A stretch of DNA of 64,000 nt from Bradyrhizobium canariense (GTDB taxonomy: Bacteria; Pseudomonadota; Alphaproteobacteria; Rhizobiales; Xanthobacteraceae): contig NZ_JAFCKJ010000002.1 in the NCBI RefSeq assembly GCF_018130465.1, positions 558,001 through 622,000 on the forward strand. Reading direction: 5' to 3'. The notes beneath the pieces are model-generated. The model was not told where the DNA came from. It did no database searches and saw only the letters and a program-made list of their open reading frames with translations. Shown here piece by piece: positions 24,876 to 34,317 of this stretch. Positions within the stretch are counted from its first letter, which is position 1. Every line of letters begins with the position of its first letter. The position numbers and the translations under genes are program-made.

Positions 24876-25799
24876 CTACGAATTCCTTCTCGTCGCATTC
24901 GTCGCAATCGCCGCCGCAGCCGTCCGGTTCTCCACGCCGAGCTTGGCGTAGATCTGCTCGAGGTGCTTGTCGACCGTGCGCGGGCTCAAGCCCAGAATCT
25001 GCGCGATGTCGCGGTTGGTCTTGCCCTTGCTGAGCCAGGCCAGCACCTCGCCTTCGCGGGTGGTGAGGCCAAGCTCGCTGGTGAATTCGGGCGGCGGCGC
25101 CGTGCCGGACTCCTTGGAGAGTCGCAGCAGGAACTCGTTCGGCGCGGTCTCGCCCATGTAGTACAACCGGAGTTGAGGATTGTCGGGCAAGGAAGCCGCC
25201 TGAGACTTCGAGCTGCCCTTGCCCTTCGCCTGCTCCAGCCATTGCAGCAATGATACCGGCAGGACGAAGTCGTCGTCGGCCTGTGCGCCGTGGTGGTCCG
25301 CCAGCAGCTTCTGCGCCTGCGGGGTCGCCCACAGCACGTTGCCCTGGCGATTGACGGCGAACAGGAATCGACCGGAGACGTCGAGCGCGGCGCGTGCGCT
25401 TTGCGTCAGCCGCGCATTGCCGAGATGAACGCGGATGCGCGCCAGCATCTCCTCGATCACGATCGGCTTCGTCACGTAGTCGACGCCGCCGGCCTCCAGC
25501 CCGCGCACGATGTGCTCGGTCTCGGCGAGCCCCGTCATGAATATCACCGGGACATTGGCGAGGCCCGCGTCGCGCTTGAGGCGGCGGCAGGTCTCGAACC
25601 CGTCCATGCCTGGCATGACCGCGTCGAGCAGCACGATGTCAGGCGTGATCTGGTCGACGATGCGCATCGCGGCCGCGCCGTCGAGCGCCACCATCACCGT
25701 CATCCCGGCGCTGTCGAGCGCGTCGGTGAGCAGCCGTAGCGTCTCCGGGGAGTCGTCGACGACGAGCGCGACGTCGCGCTTTTTCGACTCAGTGCTCAT
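24876..25799 (-). CDS. LuxR-type response regulator paired with permease-kinase
   Basis: This is a 307-residue protein. The receiver domain (about 9-125) has the phospho-acceptor Asp59 in DIVLLDAVMPGMDG and Lys in VTKPI. A PAS-like middle segment follows (FLFAVNRQGNVLWATPQAQKLL), then a LuxR/NarL HTH (LTTREGEVLAWLSKGKTNRDIAQILGLSPRTVDKHLEQIYAKLGV). Its ATG lies inside the 3' end of the hybrid kinase gene in ATGAGCACTGA, an 11-base overlap that suggests translational coupling. It is the likely output of that kinase and a candidate activator of the divergent amide transporter operon. An alternative ATG sits six bases upstream. Confidence 0.92.
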   Translation of the reverse strand: MSTESKKRDVALVVDDSPETLRLLTDALDSAGMTVMVALDGAAAMRIVDQITPDIVLLDAVMPGMDGFETCRRLKRDAGLANVPVIFMTGLAETEHIVRGLEAGGVDYVTKPIVIEEMLARIRVHLGNARLTQSARAALDVSGRFLFAVNRQGNVLWATPQAQKLLADHHGAQADDDFVLPVSLLQWLEQAKGKGSSKSQAASLPDNPQLRLYYMGETAPNEFLLRLSKESGTAPPPEFTSELGLTTREGEVLAWLSKGKTNRDIAQILGLSPRTVDKHLEQIYAKLGVENRTAAAAIATNATRRNS

Positions 25800-28700
25800 A
25801 CGCATGCAACGTCTTCAATGTGGCCATGTACTGGTCGAGATCGAAGCGATCGATCAGCGACCGCATTTCCGCGACGAAGTCGGCATGTTCAGGGTGCTCA
25901 CTGCCGATCTCGTCCAGCTTCAACTGGATAGCCTTGACGTAGCCGATCTGACCGAGCCCGATCAGCGCCTCGATGTGCCGTACAGGCGGCCGCGAGCCGC
26001 TCTCCGGCCGCCATAGCGGCACGGCGATCTCGTCCGAGCCGTATTGCCATTCGATCTTGAGAAGCTGGCGGATGCTTTCCAAAAGCCTGGGAATGTCGAT
26101 CGGCTTCATCAGATAGCCGTCGTGAAAGGGTTGCGCCAGCGGTGTGCCGTGGGCCTCGAGCGCGCTGGCCGACACCATCAGGATGCGCGCCTGGTGGTGG
26201 CCATTCGCACGCAGCGTCTCCGCGACCGTCCAGCCGTCCATGCCCGGCATGGAGATGTCGAGCAGGAACAGATCGGGCCGGCAGTGCTGGGCCAGCGCCA
26301 GGCAGCCAGGTCCGTCGGGGGCGCTCAGCAGGATGAAACCGAGTGGTGTCAGCACCTCGCGCAGGAGGTCGCGATGCACGGGATCGTCGTCGGTGATGAG
26401 GATGGTCTTGCGCGCGCCGTGATAGCCGGAGATCGGGGCCTCCACCGGCGCAATGCGCTGCGGATTGGTGACTTCCGATAGCAGCATCTTGACCTTGAAC
26501 GTGCTGCCGCTGCCGACCGTGCTCAAGACCTTGATGTCGCCGCCCATGACGCCGGCGAGCAGCCGGCTGATGGTCAGGCCGAGCCCAGTGCCGGTCTGCG
26601 GCTGCGAGACACCGAGCGCGCCGCGTTCGAAGGGGGCGAAGATGCGTTCGAGATCGTCGCCCTGGATGCCGGGGCCGGTGTCGATGACCTCGAACTCCGC
26701 GACCGGGCTGCGATAATGCACCACGAACTGCACGCTGCCGGTCTGAGTGAATTTGATCGCGTTGGACAGCAGATTGATCAGCACTTGGCGCAGCCGCTTT
26801 TCGTCGGCATAGACCACGACCGGCAAATGCGCCGGCCGCCTGAACACGAAGTCGATACCCTTGGCAGCGGCCTGGAGGCGGAACATGCCGACGAGCTGGT
26901 CGAGGAATTCGGTCAAGCGCACCTCGTCGCGCGACAGGTACAGCCTCCCCGCCTCGATCTTGGAGATGTCCAGAATGCCGTCGATCAGGCCGGAGAGGTG
27001 ATCGGCGCTGCGGCGGACGACGCGCACCTGGTCGCGCGGCTTGGTGTTGAGCGTCGCGTCCTGCTCCAGGAGTTGGGCATAGCCGCTGATCGCATTCAGC
27101 GGCGAGCGCAGCTCGTGGCTCAGGCCCACCACATAGCGGCTCTTCGCGAGGTTGGCGGATTCGGCGATTTCCTTGGCGCGCTGGAGCTCGGCGTCGGTGC
27201 GCTTGTGCGCGTCGATCTCCTGGATCAGCAGCGTGGTCTGGCGCCGGGTCTCGGCCTCGGCGGCCCGTCGGCTCTGCTGCGCCAGCACGAACAGCCAGGC
27301 CACGACGCCGATGATGATGCTGAGCGAGAAGAACACTTTCCAGAGCACGTTGGAGACGAGCATGTTCTCGCCAGGCACGCTGACCGAGGTCTGGAGATAG
27401 ATCAGCCCCAGCACCAGCGCGACGAGGCCCGCGGAGACCACGAACACACCAATGTAGTGGCCGAACTGCGAGTTGATCCGCTGATAGATCGACTGCGGCA
27501 GGATCCTGGCGAGCGCGTCGGCGAACTGTACCTGCGCGCGCGCATGCGGTTTGCACAGGTCGTGGCAGCGCGCATCGAGCGAGCAGCATAGCGAGCAGAT
27601 CGGGCCGGCATAGGCGGGACAGGAGGTCATGTCCTCCGGCTCGAAATGGTGCTCGCAGATGCAGCACTGGATCGATTCGATATTGGCCCAGCTCCTCTTC
27701 GGCTTGCGCGCGATGTAGTATTTTCCGTCGGTGAGCCAGGCGATGACAGGCGCGGCGACGAAGGCGACCGTCAGGGCGACAAAGGCCGCGAGCGCTTTCA
27801 TGGTCGAGCCGAACAGGCCGTAGAACGCCGCGATCGAGACGATGGTCGCGATCGTCATCGCGCCGACGCCGACCGGGTTGATGTCGTAGAGGTGGGCGCG
27901 CTTGAACTCCATCTGCGGCGGGCGCAGGCCGAGCGGCTTGTTGACCACGAGATCGGACACCAGCGCGCCGACCCAGGCGATCGCGACATTGGAATAGAGC
28001 GCGAGCGTCTGCTCCAGCGCCTTGTAGACGCCGATCTCCATCAACAGCAGCGCCACCATCACGTTGAACACCAGCCAGACAACCCGGCCGGGATGGCTAT
28101 GCGTCAGACGCGAGAAGAAGTTCGACCAGGCGATCGAGCCGGCATAGGCATTGGTGACGTTGATCTTGAGCTGCGACAGGATCACGAACGCGCCGGTGAG
28201 TGCCAAGGCCATGTCCGGCTGCGACAGCACGTAGCGAAACGCTTCGAGATACATGTGCGCGGGCTCGGCCGCCAGCTCGCTGGAGAGACCGTGGCTCAGC
28301 GCGAAGAAAGCGAGAAACGAGCCCAGCAGCAGTTTCAGCGCGCCGAAGATGATCCAGCCGGGGCCCGCGATCAGCAGGGCGGCCCACCACGACGTTCGCG
28401 ACGTGCGGCGGTCGCGCGGCAGGAACCTGAGGAAGTCGACCTGCTCGCCGATCTGGGCCACCAGCGAAAACACCACTGAGGATGCGACACCGAACAGCAA
28501 CAGATCGAAATGCCCGCTGGGGTCGCCGTGCTCGCCGGCGAATTTGCGCCACTCCGTGAACGAATAGGGGTTGGCCCAGGCGATCGCGGCGAAGGGCAGG
28601 ATGTGCAGGATGATCCAGATCGGCTGCGTCCAGAGCTGGAAGCGGCTGATCAGCGTGATGCCGTAGGTGACAAGCGGGATGATCGCGACGGCGCTGATGA

Positions 28701-29160
28701 GGTAGCCGATCGGGCGCGGAATGCCGAAGCACATCTCGAGCGCCGTCGCCAGGATCACCGCCTCGATGGCGAAGAAGATGAACGTGAAGGAGGCGTAGAT
28801 GAGCGAGGTGACGGTCGAACCGATATAGCCGAAGCCGGCGCCGCGGGTGAGCAGATCAATGTCGATGCCACATTTGGCTGCGTAATAGGCGATCGGCACG
28901 CCGCAGCAGAAGATGATGGTGGAGACGACGAGGATCGCGGCGCTGGCGTTGGTGACGCCATAGTTCAGCGTGATGGTGCCGCCGATCGCCTCCAGCGCCA
29001 GAAAGGAGATGGCGCCGAGTGCTGTATTGGCGACGCGGGCGGCGGACCAACGGCGCGCACTCTTGGCGGTGAAGCGCAGCGCGTAGTCTTCCAGCGTCTG
29101 GTTGGCAACCCATTGGTTGTACTGGCGCCTGACGCGGTCTATTCGCTGCCGCCCTGCCAC
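25789..29160 (-). CDS. NCS1-permease-like hybrid histidine kinase (transporter-sensor fusion)
   Basis: This 1123-residue fusion starts with an integral membrane part of about 12 segments (residues about 45-475) resembling purine-cytosine/hydantoin permeases (NCS1; NQWVANQTLEDYALRFTAKS, FLALEAIGG). Next is a cluster of nine Cys (499-536; CCICEHH, ICSLCCS, CHDLC), two further membrane segments (about 570-630) and a HisKA domain (His682 in VGLSHELRSPLNAI). The C-terminus is a HATPase domain (NLLSNAIKF, DTGPGIQ, GTGLGL) and a receiver (LFLLDISMPGMDGW). It probably senses a nitrogenous solute by binding or transporting it. GTG 29160 was chosen because the permease homology starts there and GTGGGG precedes it; a TTG at 29277 would overlap the promoter region. 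Confidence 0.88.
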   Translation of the reverse strand: MAGRQRIDRVRRQYNQWVANQTLEDYALRFTAKSARRWSAARVANTALGAISFLALEAIGGTITLNYGVTNASAAILVVSTIIFCCGVPIAYYAAKCGIDIDLLTRGAGFGYIGSTVTSLIYASFTFIFFAIEAVILATALEMCFGIPRPIGYLISAVAIIPLVTYGITLISRFQLWTQPIWIILHILPFAAIAWANPYSFTEWRKFAGEHGDPSGHFDLLLFGVASSVVFSLVAQIGEQVDFLRFLPRDRRTSRTSWWAALLIAGPGWIIFGALKLLLGSFLAFFALSHGLSSELAAEPAHMYLEAFRYVLSQPDMALALTGAFVILSQLKINVTNAYAGSIAWSNFFSRLTHSHPGRVVWLVFNVMVALLLMEIGVYKALEQTLALYSNVAIAWVGALVSDLVVNKPLGLRPPQMEFKRAHLYDINPVGVGAMTIATIVSIAAFYGLFGSTMKALAAFVALTVAFVAAPVIAWLTDGKYYIARKPKRSWANIESIQCCICEHHFEPEDMTSCPAYAGPICSLCCSLDARCHDLCKPHARAQVQFADALARILPQSIYQRINSQFGHYIGVFVVSAGLVALVLGLIYLQTSVSVPGENMLVSNVLWKVFFSLSIIIGVVAWLFVLAQQSRRAAEAETRRQTTLLIQEIDAHKRTDAELQRAKEIAESANLAKSRYVVGLSHELRSPLNAISGYAQLLEQDATLNTKPRDQVRVVRRSADHLSGLIDGILDISKIEAGRLYLSRDEVRLTEFLDQLVGMFRLQAAAKGIDFVFRRPAHLPVVVYADEKRLRQVLINLLSNAIKFTQTGSVQFVVHYRSPVAEFEVIDTGPGIQGDDLERIFAPFERGALGVSQPQTGTGLGLTISRLLAGVMGGDIKVLSTVGSGSTFKVKMLLSEVTNPQRIAPVEAPISGYHGARKTILITDDDPVHRDLLREVLTPLGFILLSAPDGPGCLALAQHCRPDLFLLDISMPGMDGWTVAETLRANGHHQARILMVSASALEAHGTPLAQPFHDGYLMKPIDIPRLLESIRQLLKIEWQYGSDEIAVPLWRPESGSRPPVRHIEALIGLGQIGYVKAIQLKLDEIGSEHPEHADFVAEMRSLIDRFDLDQYMATLKTLHAYEH

Positions 29161-29243
29161 TTCAGCCCCACTCCCACTCCCGAACTCGCCGGACCCCTCG
29201 CAAATTCCGTACCAAAAGCCTACGTCGGTATTTTGCGGTGCAG

Positions 29244-29262
29244 TATACGCGATCTTGCGTAT
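29244..29262. promoter_or_regulatory. Palindrome in divergent kinase/amide-transporter promoter region
   Basis: ATACGC (29245-29250) and GCGTAT (29257-29262) are perfect inverted arms around GATCTT. A second pair, GTGCAG (29238-29243) and CTGCAC (29270-29275), nests around it with a slightly shifted centre. The site lies about 72-90 bp before the transporter ATG and 85 bp before the kinase start, where an activator of the LuxR type could bind. This is inference from position. Confidence 0.45.
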
Positions 29263-29333
29263 GCTTGCGCTGCACAAATTCGAGCCATCCTCACGGCACC
29301 AATCGCGTGTCCTCGAACAAAAGTGGGGTGCTC

Positions 29334-30593
29334 ATGTCAGACGAAGCAAACAAGGGCCTGTTGTCGCCGCTCCGGCGCAAATTATTGATGGGAATGGCCG
29401 CCGTGCCGGCCATCACGATGCTGCCGCGAGCATCTTTTGCGCAGGCCCCGGCGACCTCGGCGGTCAATACCACGGGCCTCGCGGTCACTGACACCGAGGT
29501 GACGGTCGGCATCCTGCATTCGGCGACCGGCACCATGGCCATCTCCGAGACCGGCTCGATCGAAGCCGAAAAGCTCGCCATCGAGCAGATTAACGCTATG
29601 GGCGGCGTGCTCGGGCGCAAGATCAAGTTCATCCAGGAAGACGGCGCCAGCGACTGGCCGACCTTTGCCGAAAAGGCCAAGAAGTTGCTCGTCAATGACA
29701 AGGTCGCGGCGATCATGGGCTGCTGGACCTCGGCATCCCGCAAGGCCGTGCTGCCGGTCATGGAGCAGTACAACGGCATGCTCTATTACCCGACCTTCTA
29801 CGAAGGTCTCGAGCAGTCCAAGAACGTGATCTACACCGGCCAGGAAGCCACTCAGCAGATCCTCGCCGGCCTGAACTGGATCGCCAAGGAGAAGGGCGCG
29901 AAGTCGTTCTTCTTCATCGGCTCCGACTACATCTGGCCGCGCACCTCGAACAAGATCGCGCGCAAGCATGTCGAGAACGTGCTGAAGGGCAAGGTCGTCG
30001 GCGAGGAGTACTATCCGCTCGGCAACACCCAGTTCAACTCGGTCATCAACAAGATCAAGCTGACCAAGCCCGACGTGATCTTCACCGACGTCGTCGGCGG
30101 CTCGAACGTCGCGTTCTACAAGCAGCTCAAGGCCGCCGGCATCGACCTCTCCAAGCAGGCGCTGCTGACGATCTCGGTGACCGAAGACGAGATCGACGGT
30201 ATTGGCGGTGAGAACATCGCGGGCGCCTATGCCTGCATGAAGTACTTTCAGTCGCTCGACAATCCGAACAACAAGGCCTTCGTGCCCGCGTTCAAGAAGA
30301 TGTGGGGCGAGAAGACGGTGATCGGAGACGTCACCCAGGCTGCCTATCTCGGCCCGTGGCTGTGGAAGTTGACGGTCGAGAAGGCCGGCTCCTTCGACAT
30401 CGACAAGATCGCGGCGGCTTCGCCGGGCATCGAGTTCAAGGGCGCTCCGGAAGGCTATGTGCGCATCCACGAAAATCATCACCTCTGGTCGAAGACCCGG
30501 GTGGGACGCGCCAAGCTCGATGGCCAGTTCGAACTGATCTACGAGACCGCCGATCTGGTCGAGCCGGATCCGTTCCCCAAGGGCTACCAGTAA
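29334..30593 (+). CDS. urtA: Urea/short-chain amide ABC transporter substrate-binding protein
   Basis: This 419-residue periplasmic binding protein is of the UrtA/AmiC/FmdD type. The N-terminus SPLRRKLLMGMAAVPAITML has a twin-Arg and a hydrophobic core cut near ASFA, so export may be by Tat or Sec. Body motifs are VGILHSATGTMAISETGSIEAE, WTSASRKAVLPVMEQYNG, LYYPTFYEGLEQSKNVIYTG and EYYPLGNTQFNSVINKIK. Related proteins bind urea or formamide and acetamide; the downstream amidases favour short-chain amides. I chose the ATG at 29334, with GTGGGG upstream; earlier frame is not coding-like. It is the first gene of an eight-gene operon. Confidence 0.9.
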   Translation: MSDEANKGLLSPLRRKLLMGMAAVPAITMLPRASFAQAPATSAVNTTGLAVTDTEVTVGILHSATGTMAISETGSIEAEKLAIEQINAMGGVLGRKIKFIQEDGASDWPTFAEKAKKLLVNDKVAAIMGCWTSASRKAVLPVMEQYNGMLYYPTFYEGLEQSKNVIYTGQEATQQILAGLNWIAKEKGAKSFFFIGSDYIWPRTSNKIARKHVENVLKGKVVGEEYYPLGNTQFNSVINKIKLTKPDVIFTDVVGGSNVAFYKQLKAAGIDLSKQALLTISVTEDEIDGIGGENIAGAYACMKYFQSLDNPNNKAFVPAFKKMWGEKTVIGDVTQAAYLGPWLWKLTVEKAGSFDIDKIAAASPGIEFKGAPEGYVRIHENHHLWSKTRVGRAKLDGQFELIYETADLVEPDPFPKGYQ

Positions 30594-30736
30594 GGGTCAC
30601 CAGCAAGACGCGGCGCCTGCCAAGGCTTCTCTCGAGATCAAGCCTCTCCCTGGCGTGGATCGCAAGTCCGCGCCCAAGACCCCCGCGTCGCGAACCTGCT
30701 CGCGACGCGGGACCCTTTCCCCGACGGAGGACATCG

Positions 30737-31663
30737 ATGTTCGGCGACTACTCGCTTGGTGACCTTGGCTCCATCTTCGTCATGCAGGGCTTTGCAGGAC
30801 TGATCCTGTTCTCCGTCTACGTCCTGATGGCGCTGGGTCTTGCGATCATCTTCGGCCAGATGGGCGTCATCAACATGGCCCATGGCGAGTTCATGATCCT
30901 CGGGGCCTACGTCACCTGGATGACCTCGAATTTCTTCCAGTCCTATTTGCCGAGCCTGTTCAGCGGCTACTTCTTCCTCGCGATGATCCTGGCCTTTGTC
31001 GCGTCCGGTGCGCTGGGGATGCTGGTGGAATGGGTGTTGATACGGCATCTCTACAAGCGCCCGCTCGACACGCTGCTTGCGACCTGGGGCCTCAGCCTGA
31101 TGCTGCAACAGGCCTATCGCTCCGTGTTCGGCGCGCGCGAGGTCGGCGTCGAGCTGCCGCAATGGATGCTTGGCTCGCTGCACGTGACCGACAGTATCGA
31201 AGTGCCGATCAACGGCGTTTTCGTGATGTGCCTCACCGTCCTGATCACCGTCGGGGTTGCCTACGTGATGTACAAATCGCGCTGGGGCCGGCAGGTGCGC
31301 GCCGTCGTGCAGAACCGCATCATGGCCGGCGCCGTCGGCATCAACACCGAAAAGGTGGATCGCTACACCTTCGGCCTCGGCTGCGGCATTGCCGGTGTGG
31401 CGGGGAGCGCCTTCACCATGATCGGCTCGACCGGGCCGACCTCCGGACAGCTCTACATCGTCGATACGTTCCTGGTGGTCGTGTTCGGCGGCGCGGCAAG
31501 CCTGCTCGGCACCATCGCATCCGCCTTCTCGATCTCGCAGACGCAATCGACGCTCGAATTCTTCTTGTCGGGCTCGATGGCCAAGGTGCTCACGCTGCTT
31601 GCCGTCGTCGGCATCCTGATGCTGCGGCCGCAGGGTCTCTTCGCCCTCAAAGTCCGCAAATAA
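30737..31663 (+). CDS. urtB: Urea/amide ABC transporter permease, UrtB-like
   Basis: This 308-residue inner-membrane permease of the LivH/UrtB family has about eight hydrophobic segments. Signatures are ALGLAIIFGQMGVINMAHGEFMILGAY near the N-terminus, RVVQ-like VRAVVQNRIMAGAVGINTEKVD in the cytoplasmic loop, and VVVFGGAASLLGTIASAF. The ATG at 30737 has GGAGG seven bases before it. The binding-protein gene ends 143 bp upstream, a gap holding GC-rich sequence and no gene. It is probably a heterodimer partner of the next gene, comparable to FmdE of methylotroph amide systems. Confidence 0.9.
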   Translation: MFGDYSLGDLGSIFVMQGFAGLILFSVYVLMALGLAIIFGQMGVINMAHGEFMILGAYVTWMTSNFFQSYLPSLFSGYFFLAMILAFVASGALGMLVEWVLIRHLYKRPLDTLLATWGLSLMLQQAYRSVFGAREVGVELPQWMLGSLHVTDSIEVPINGVFVMCLTVLITVGVAYVMYKSRWGRQVRAVVQNRIMAGAVGINTEKVDRYTFGLGCGIAGVAGSAFTMIGSTGPTSGQLYIVDTFLVVVFGGAASLLGTIASAFSISQTQSTLEFFLSGSMAKVLTLLAVVGILMLRPQGLFALKVRK

Positions 31664-31680
31664 CAAGAAGCAGACAAGTC

Positions 31681-32823
31681 ATGGTCATCAACTTACGCTT
31701 CTTCAATCGATCCGAGCTCATGGGCTTCATTGTTCTGGCCGCCGTGCTGTTCGTGATCCTGCCGCTGTCGCTCGATGTATTCCGTCTCAATCTGGTCGCG
31801 AAATATCTGACCTACGCCTTTGTCGCACTCGGCCTCGTGCTGTGCTGGGGTTATGGCGGCATTCTGAGTCTCGGGCAGGGCGTGTTCTTCGGACTCGGCG
31901 GCTATTGCATGGCGATGTTCCTCAAGCTGGAAGCCTCCAGCGTCGAGAACACGAAAATCCAGTCGACGCCGGGCATCCCGGATTTCATGGACTGGAATCA
32001 GATCACGTCACTGCCGCTGTTCTGGCAGCCGTTTCACAGTCTCACCTTCACCATCCTCGCCATCATCCTGGTTCCCGGCATCTTCGCGCTGATCATCGGC
32101 ACCGCGATGTTCAAGCGCCGCGTCGGCGGCACCTATTTCGCGATCATCACCCAGGCCGTCGCGGCCATCCTGACCATCCTGATCGTCGGTCAGCAGGGCT
32201 ACACCGGTGGCATCAACGGCATGACCGACCTACGCACTCTCAAGGGTTGGGACATCCGGCCCGACCACGCCAAGGTCATCCTGTACTTCGTCGAAGTGGT
32301 GCTGCTGTTCGCCTGCATCGGCATCGCGCAGTTCATTCGCCTGACCAAGCTCGGCCGCATCCTGGTGGCGATGCGCGAACAGGAGGATCGCGTCCGCTTC
32401 TCCGGTTACAGCGTCGCCAACTTCAAGATCTTTGCGTTCTGCATGGCCGCGGTCTTCGCCGCGATCGGCGGGGCGATGTTCGCGCTCAATGTCGGTTTCA
32501 TGTCGCCATCCTTTGTCGGCATCGTGCCGTCGATCGAGATGGTGATCTACACCGCAGTCGGCGGACGGATGTCGATCTTCGGCGCGATCTGGGGGGCAAT
32601 TCTGGTGAACTTCGCCAAGACCAGCCTGTCGGAGTCCTTCCCGCAACTCTGGCTGTTCGGCCTCGGCGCACTGTTCATCGCGGTCGTGCTCGCCTTCCCG
32701 AACGGTCTGTCCGGGCTCTGGGCCGACTACGTGCAGCCGCGGATCGACCGCTTGTTCACCTCGCGCAAGTCGAAGTCGGCCTGGAAAGACAATTCGGTCG
32801 CCGACGGCGCGCCCGCAGAGTGA
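31681..32823 (+). CDS. urtC: Urea/amide ABC transporter permease, UrtC-like
   Basis: This is a 380-residue LivM/UrtC-type permease. It has a long first membrane segment (GFIVLAAVLFVILPLSL), the conserved GLVLCWGYGGILSLGQGVFFGLGGYCMAMFLK block, the RVGGTYFAIITQAVAAILTIL segment and a C-terminal GRMSIFGAIWGAILVNFAK block. A hydrophilic insert (about 80-115) is typical of UrtC. It starts 17 bp after the previous stop and ends 10 bp before the ATPase gene, consistent with one transcript. It is comparable to FmdF. Confidence 0.9.
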   Translation: MVINLRFFNRSELMGFIVLAAVLFVILPLSLDVFRLNLVAKYLTYAFVALGLVLCWGYGGILSLGQGVFFGLGGYCMAMFLKLEASSVENTKIQSTPGIPDFMDWNQITSLPLFWQPFHSLTFTILAIILVPGIFALIIGTAMFKRRVGGTYFAIITQAVAAILTILIVGQQGYTGGINGMTDLRTLKGWDIRPDHAKVILYFVEVVLLFACIGIAQFIRLTKLGRILVAMREQEDRVRFSGYSVANFKIFAFCMAAVFAAIGGAMFALNVGFMSPSFVGIVPSIEMVIYTAVGGRMSIFGAIWGAILVNFAKTSLSESFPQLWLFGLGALFIAVVLAFPNGLSGLWADYVQPRIDRLFTSRKSKSAWKDNSVADGAPAE

Positions 32824-32833
32824 GGAGACGATA

Positions 32834-33589
<756 letters not shown>

Positions 33590-33600
33590 GGAGCGCGACG

Positions 33601-34290
33601 ATGCTGGCTATTTCTGATCTTCACGTCGCCTACGGCCAGAGCGAGGTGCTGCACGGGCTCAACGTCAAGGTCGCGCCCAACGAGATCGTGGCGATCATGG
33701 GCCGCAACGGCATGGGCAAGACCACGCTGATGAAATCGCTGATGGGCATCCTGCCGGCGAAGAGCGGCTCGGTGACCATGGACGGCGCCGAGCTCGGCAG
33801 CCTACCGAGCTACGAGCGGGTGGCCAAGGGCCTCGCCTATGTGCCGCAGGGCCGCATGATCTTCTCGACCATGACGGTGAAGGAGAACATCGAGACCGGC
33901 CTCGTGGTCTCCGGCGGAACCGAGGTGCCCGGCGACATCTACGAACTGTTTCCGGTGCTGCTGGAGATGAAGGACCGCCGTGGCGGCAATCTCTCCGGCG
34001 GCCAGCAGCAACAACTCGCGATCGCTCGCGCGCTGGCGACCAAGCCAAAAGTGCTGCTGCTGGACGAGCCGACCGAAGGCATCCAGCCGTCGATCATCAA
34101 GGAAATGGCGCGTACGCTCAAGCGCATCCGCGACGAGAAGGGGCTTTCGATCGTCGTGTCCGAGCAGGTCCTGAGCTTCGCTCTCGATATCGCCGACCGT
34201 GTACTGGTGATCGAGAACGGCGAAATCGTCCGCGACGATCCGCGCGACGCCGTCGATGCCGCGCAGGTTTCGAAATATCTGTCCGTCTAA
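33601..34290 (+). CDS. urtE: Urea/amide ABC transporter ATP-binding protein, UrtE-like
   Basis: This 229-residue second ATPase, of the LivF/UrtE type, has Walker A GRNGMGKTT, AYVPQGRMIFSTMTVKENIETGL, signature LSGGQQQQLAIARAL, Walker B VLLLDEPTEGIQPS and VSEQVL in place of the usual His switch region, as in LivF proteins. It starts 11 bp after the urtD-like stop with AAGGAGCG upstream. The formamidase gene follows 27 bp after it. Confidence 0.93.
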   Translation: MLAISDLHVAYGQSEVLHGLNVKVAPNEIVAIMGRNGMGKTTLMKSLMGILPAKSGSVTMDGAELGSLPSYERVAKGLAYVPQGRMIFSTMTVKENIETGLVVSGGTEVPGDIYELFPVLLEMKDRRGGNLSGGQQQQLAIARALATKPKVLLLDEPTEGIQPSIIKEMARTLKRIRDEKGLSIVVSEQVLSFALDIADRVLVIENGEIVRDDPRDAVDAAQVSKYLSV

Positions 34291-34317
34291 CCAACCGTGT
34301 AAAAGGGGAGCATCTCG

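Noticed and set aside
29161-29333. Guanidine (ykkC-type) riboswitch upstream of the urea/amide transporter
   Set aside because: I looked for its conserved loops because such transporters can follow it, but only short palindromes are present. There is also no urea carboxylase or guanidine gene.
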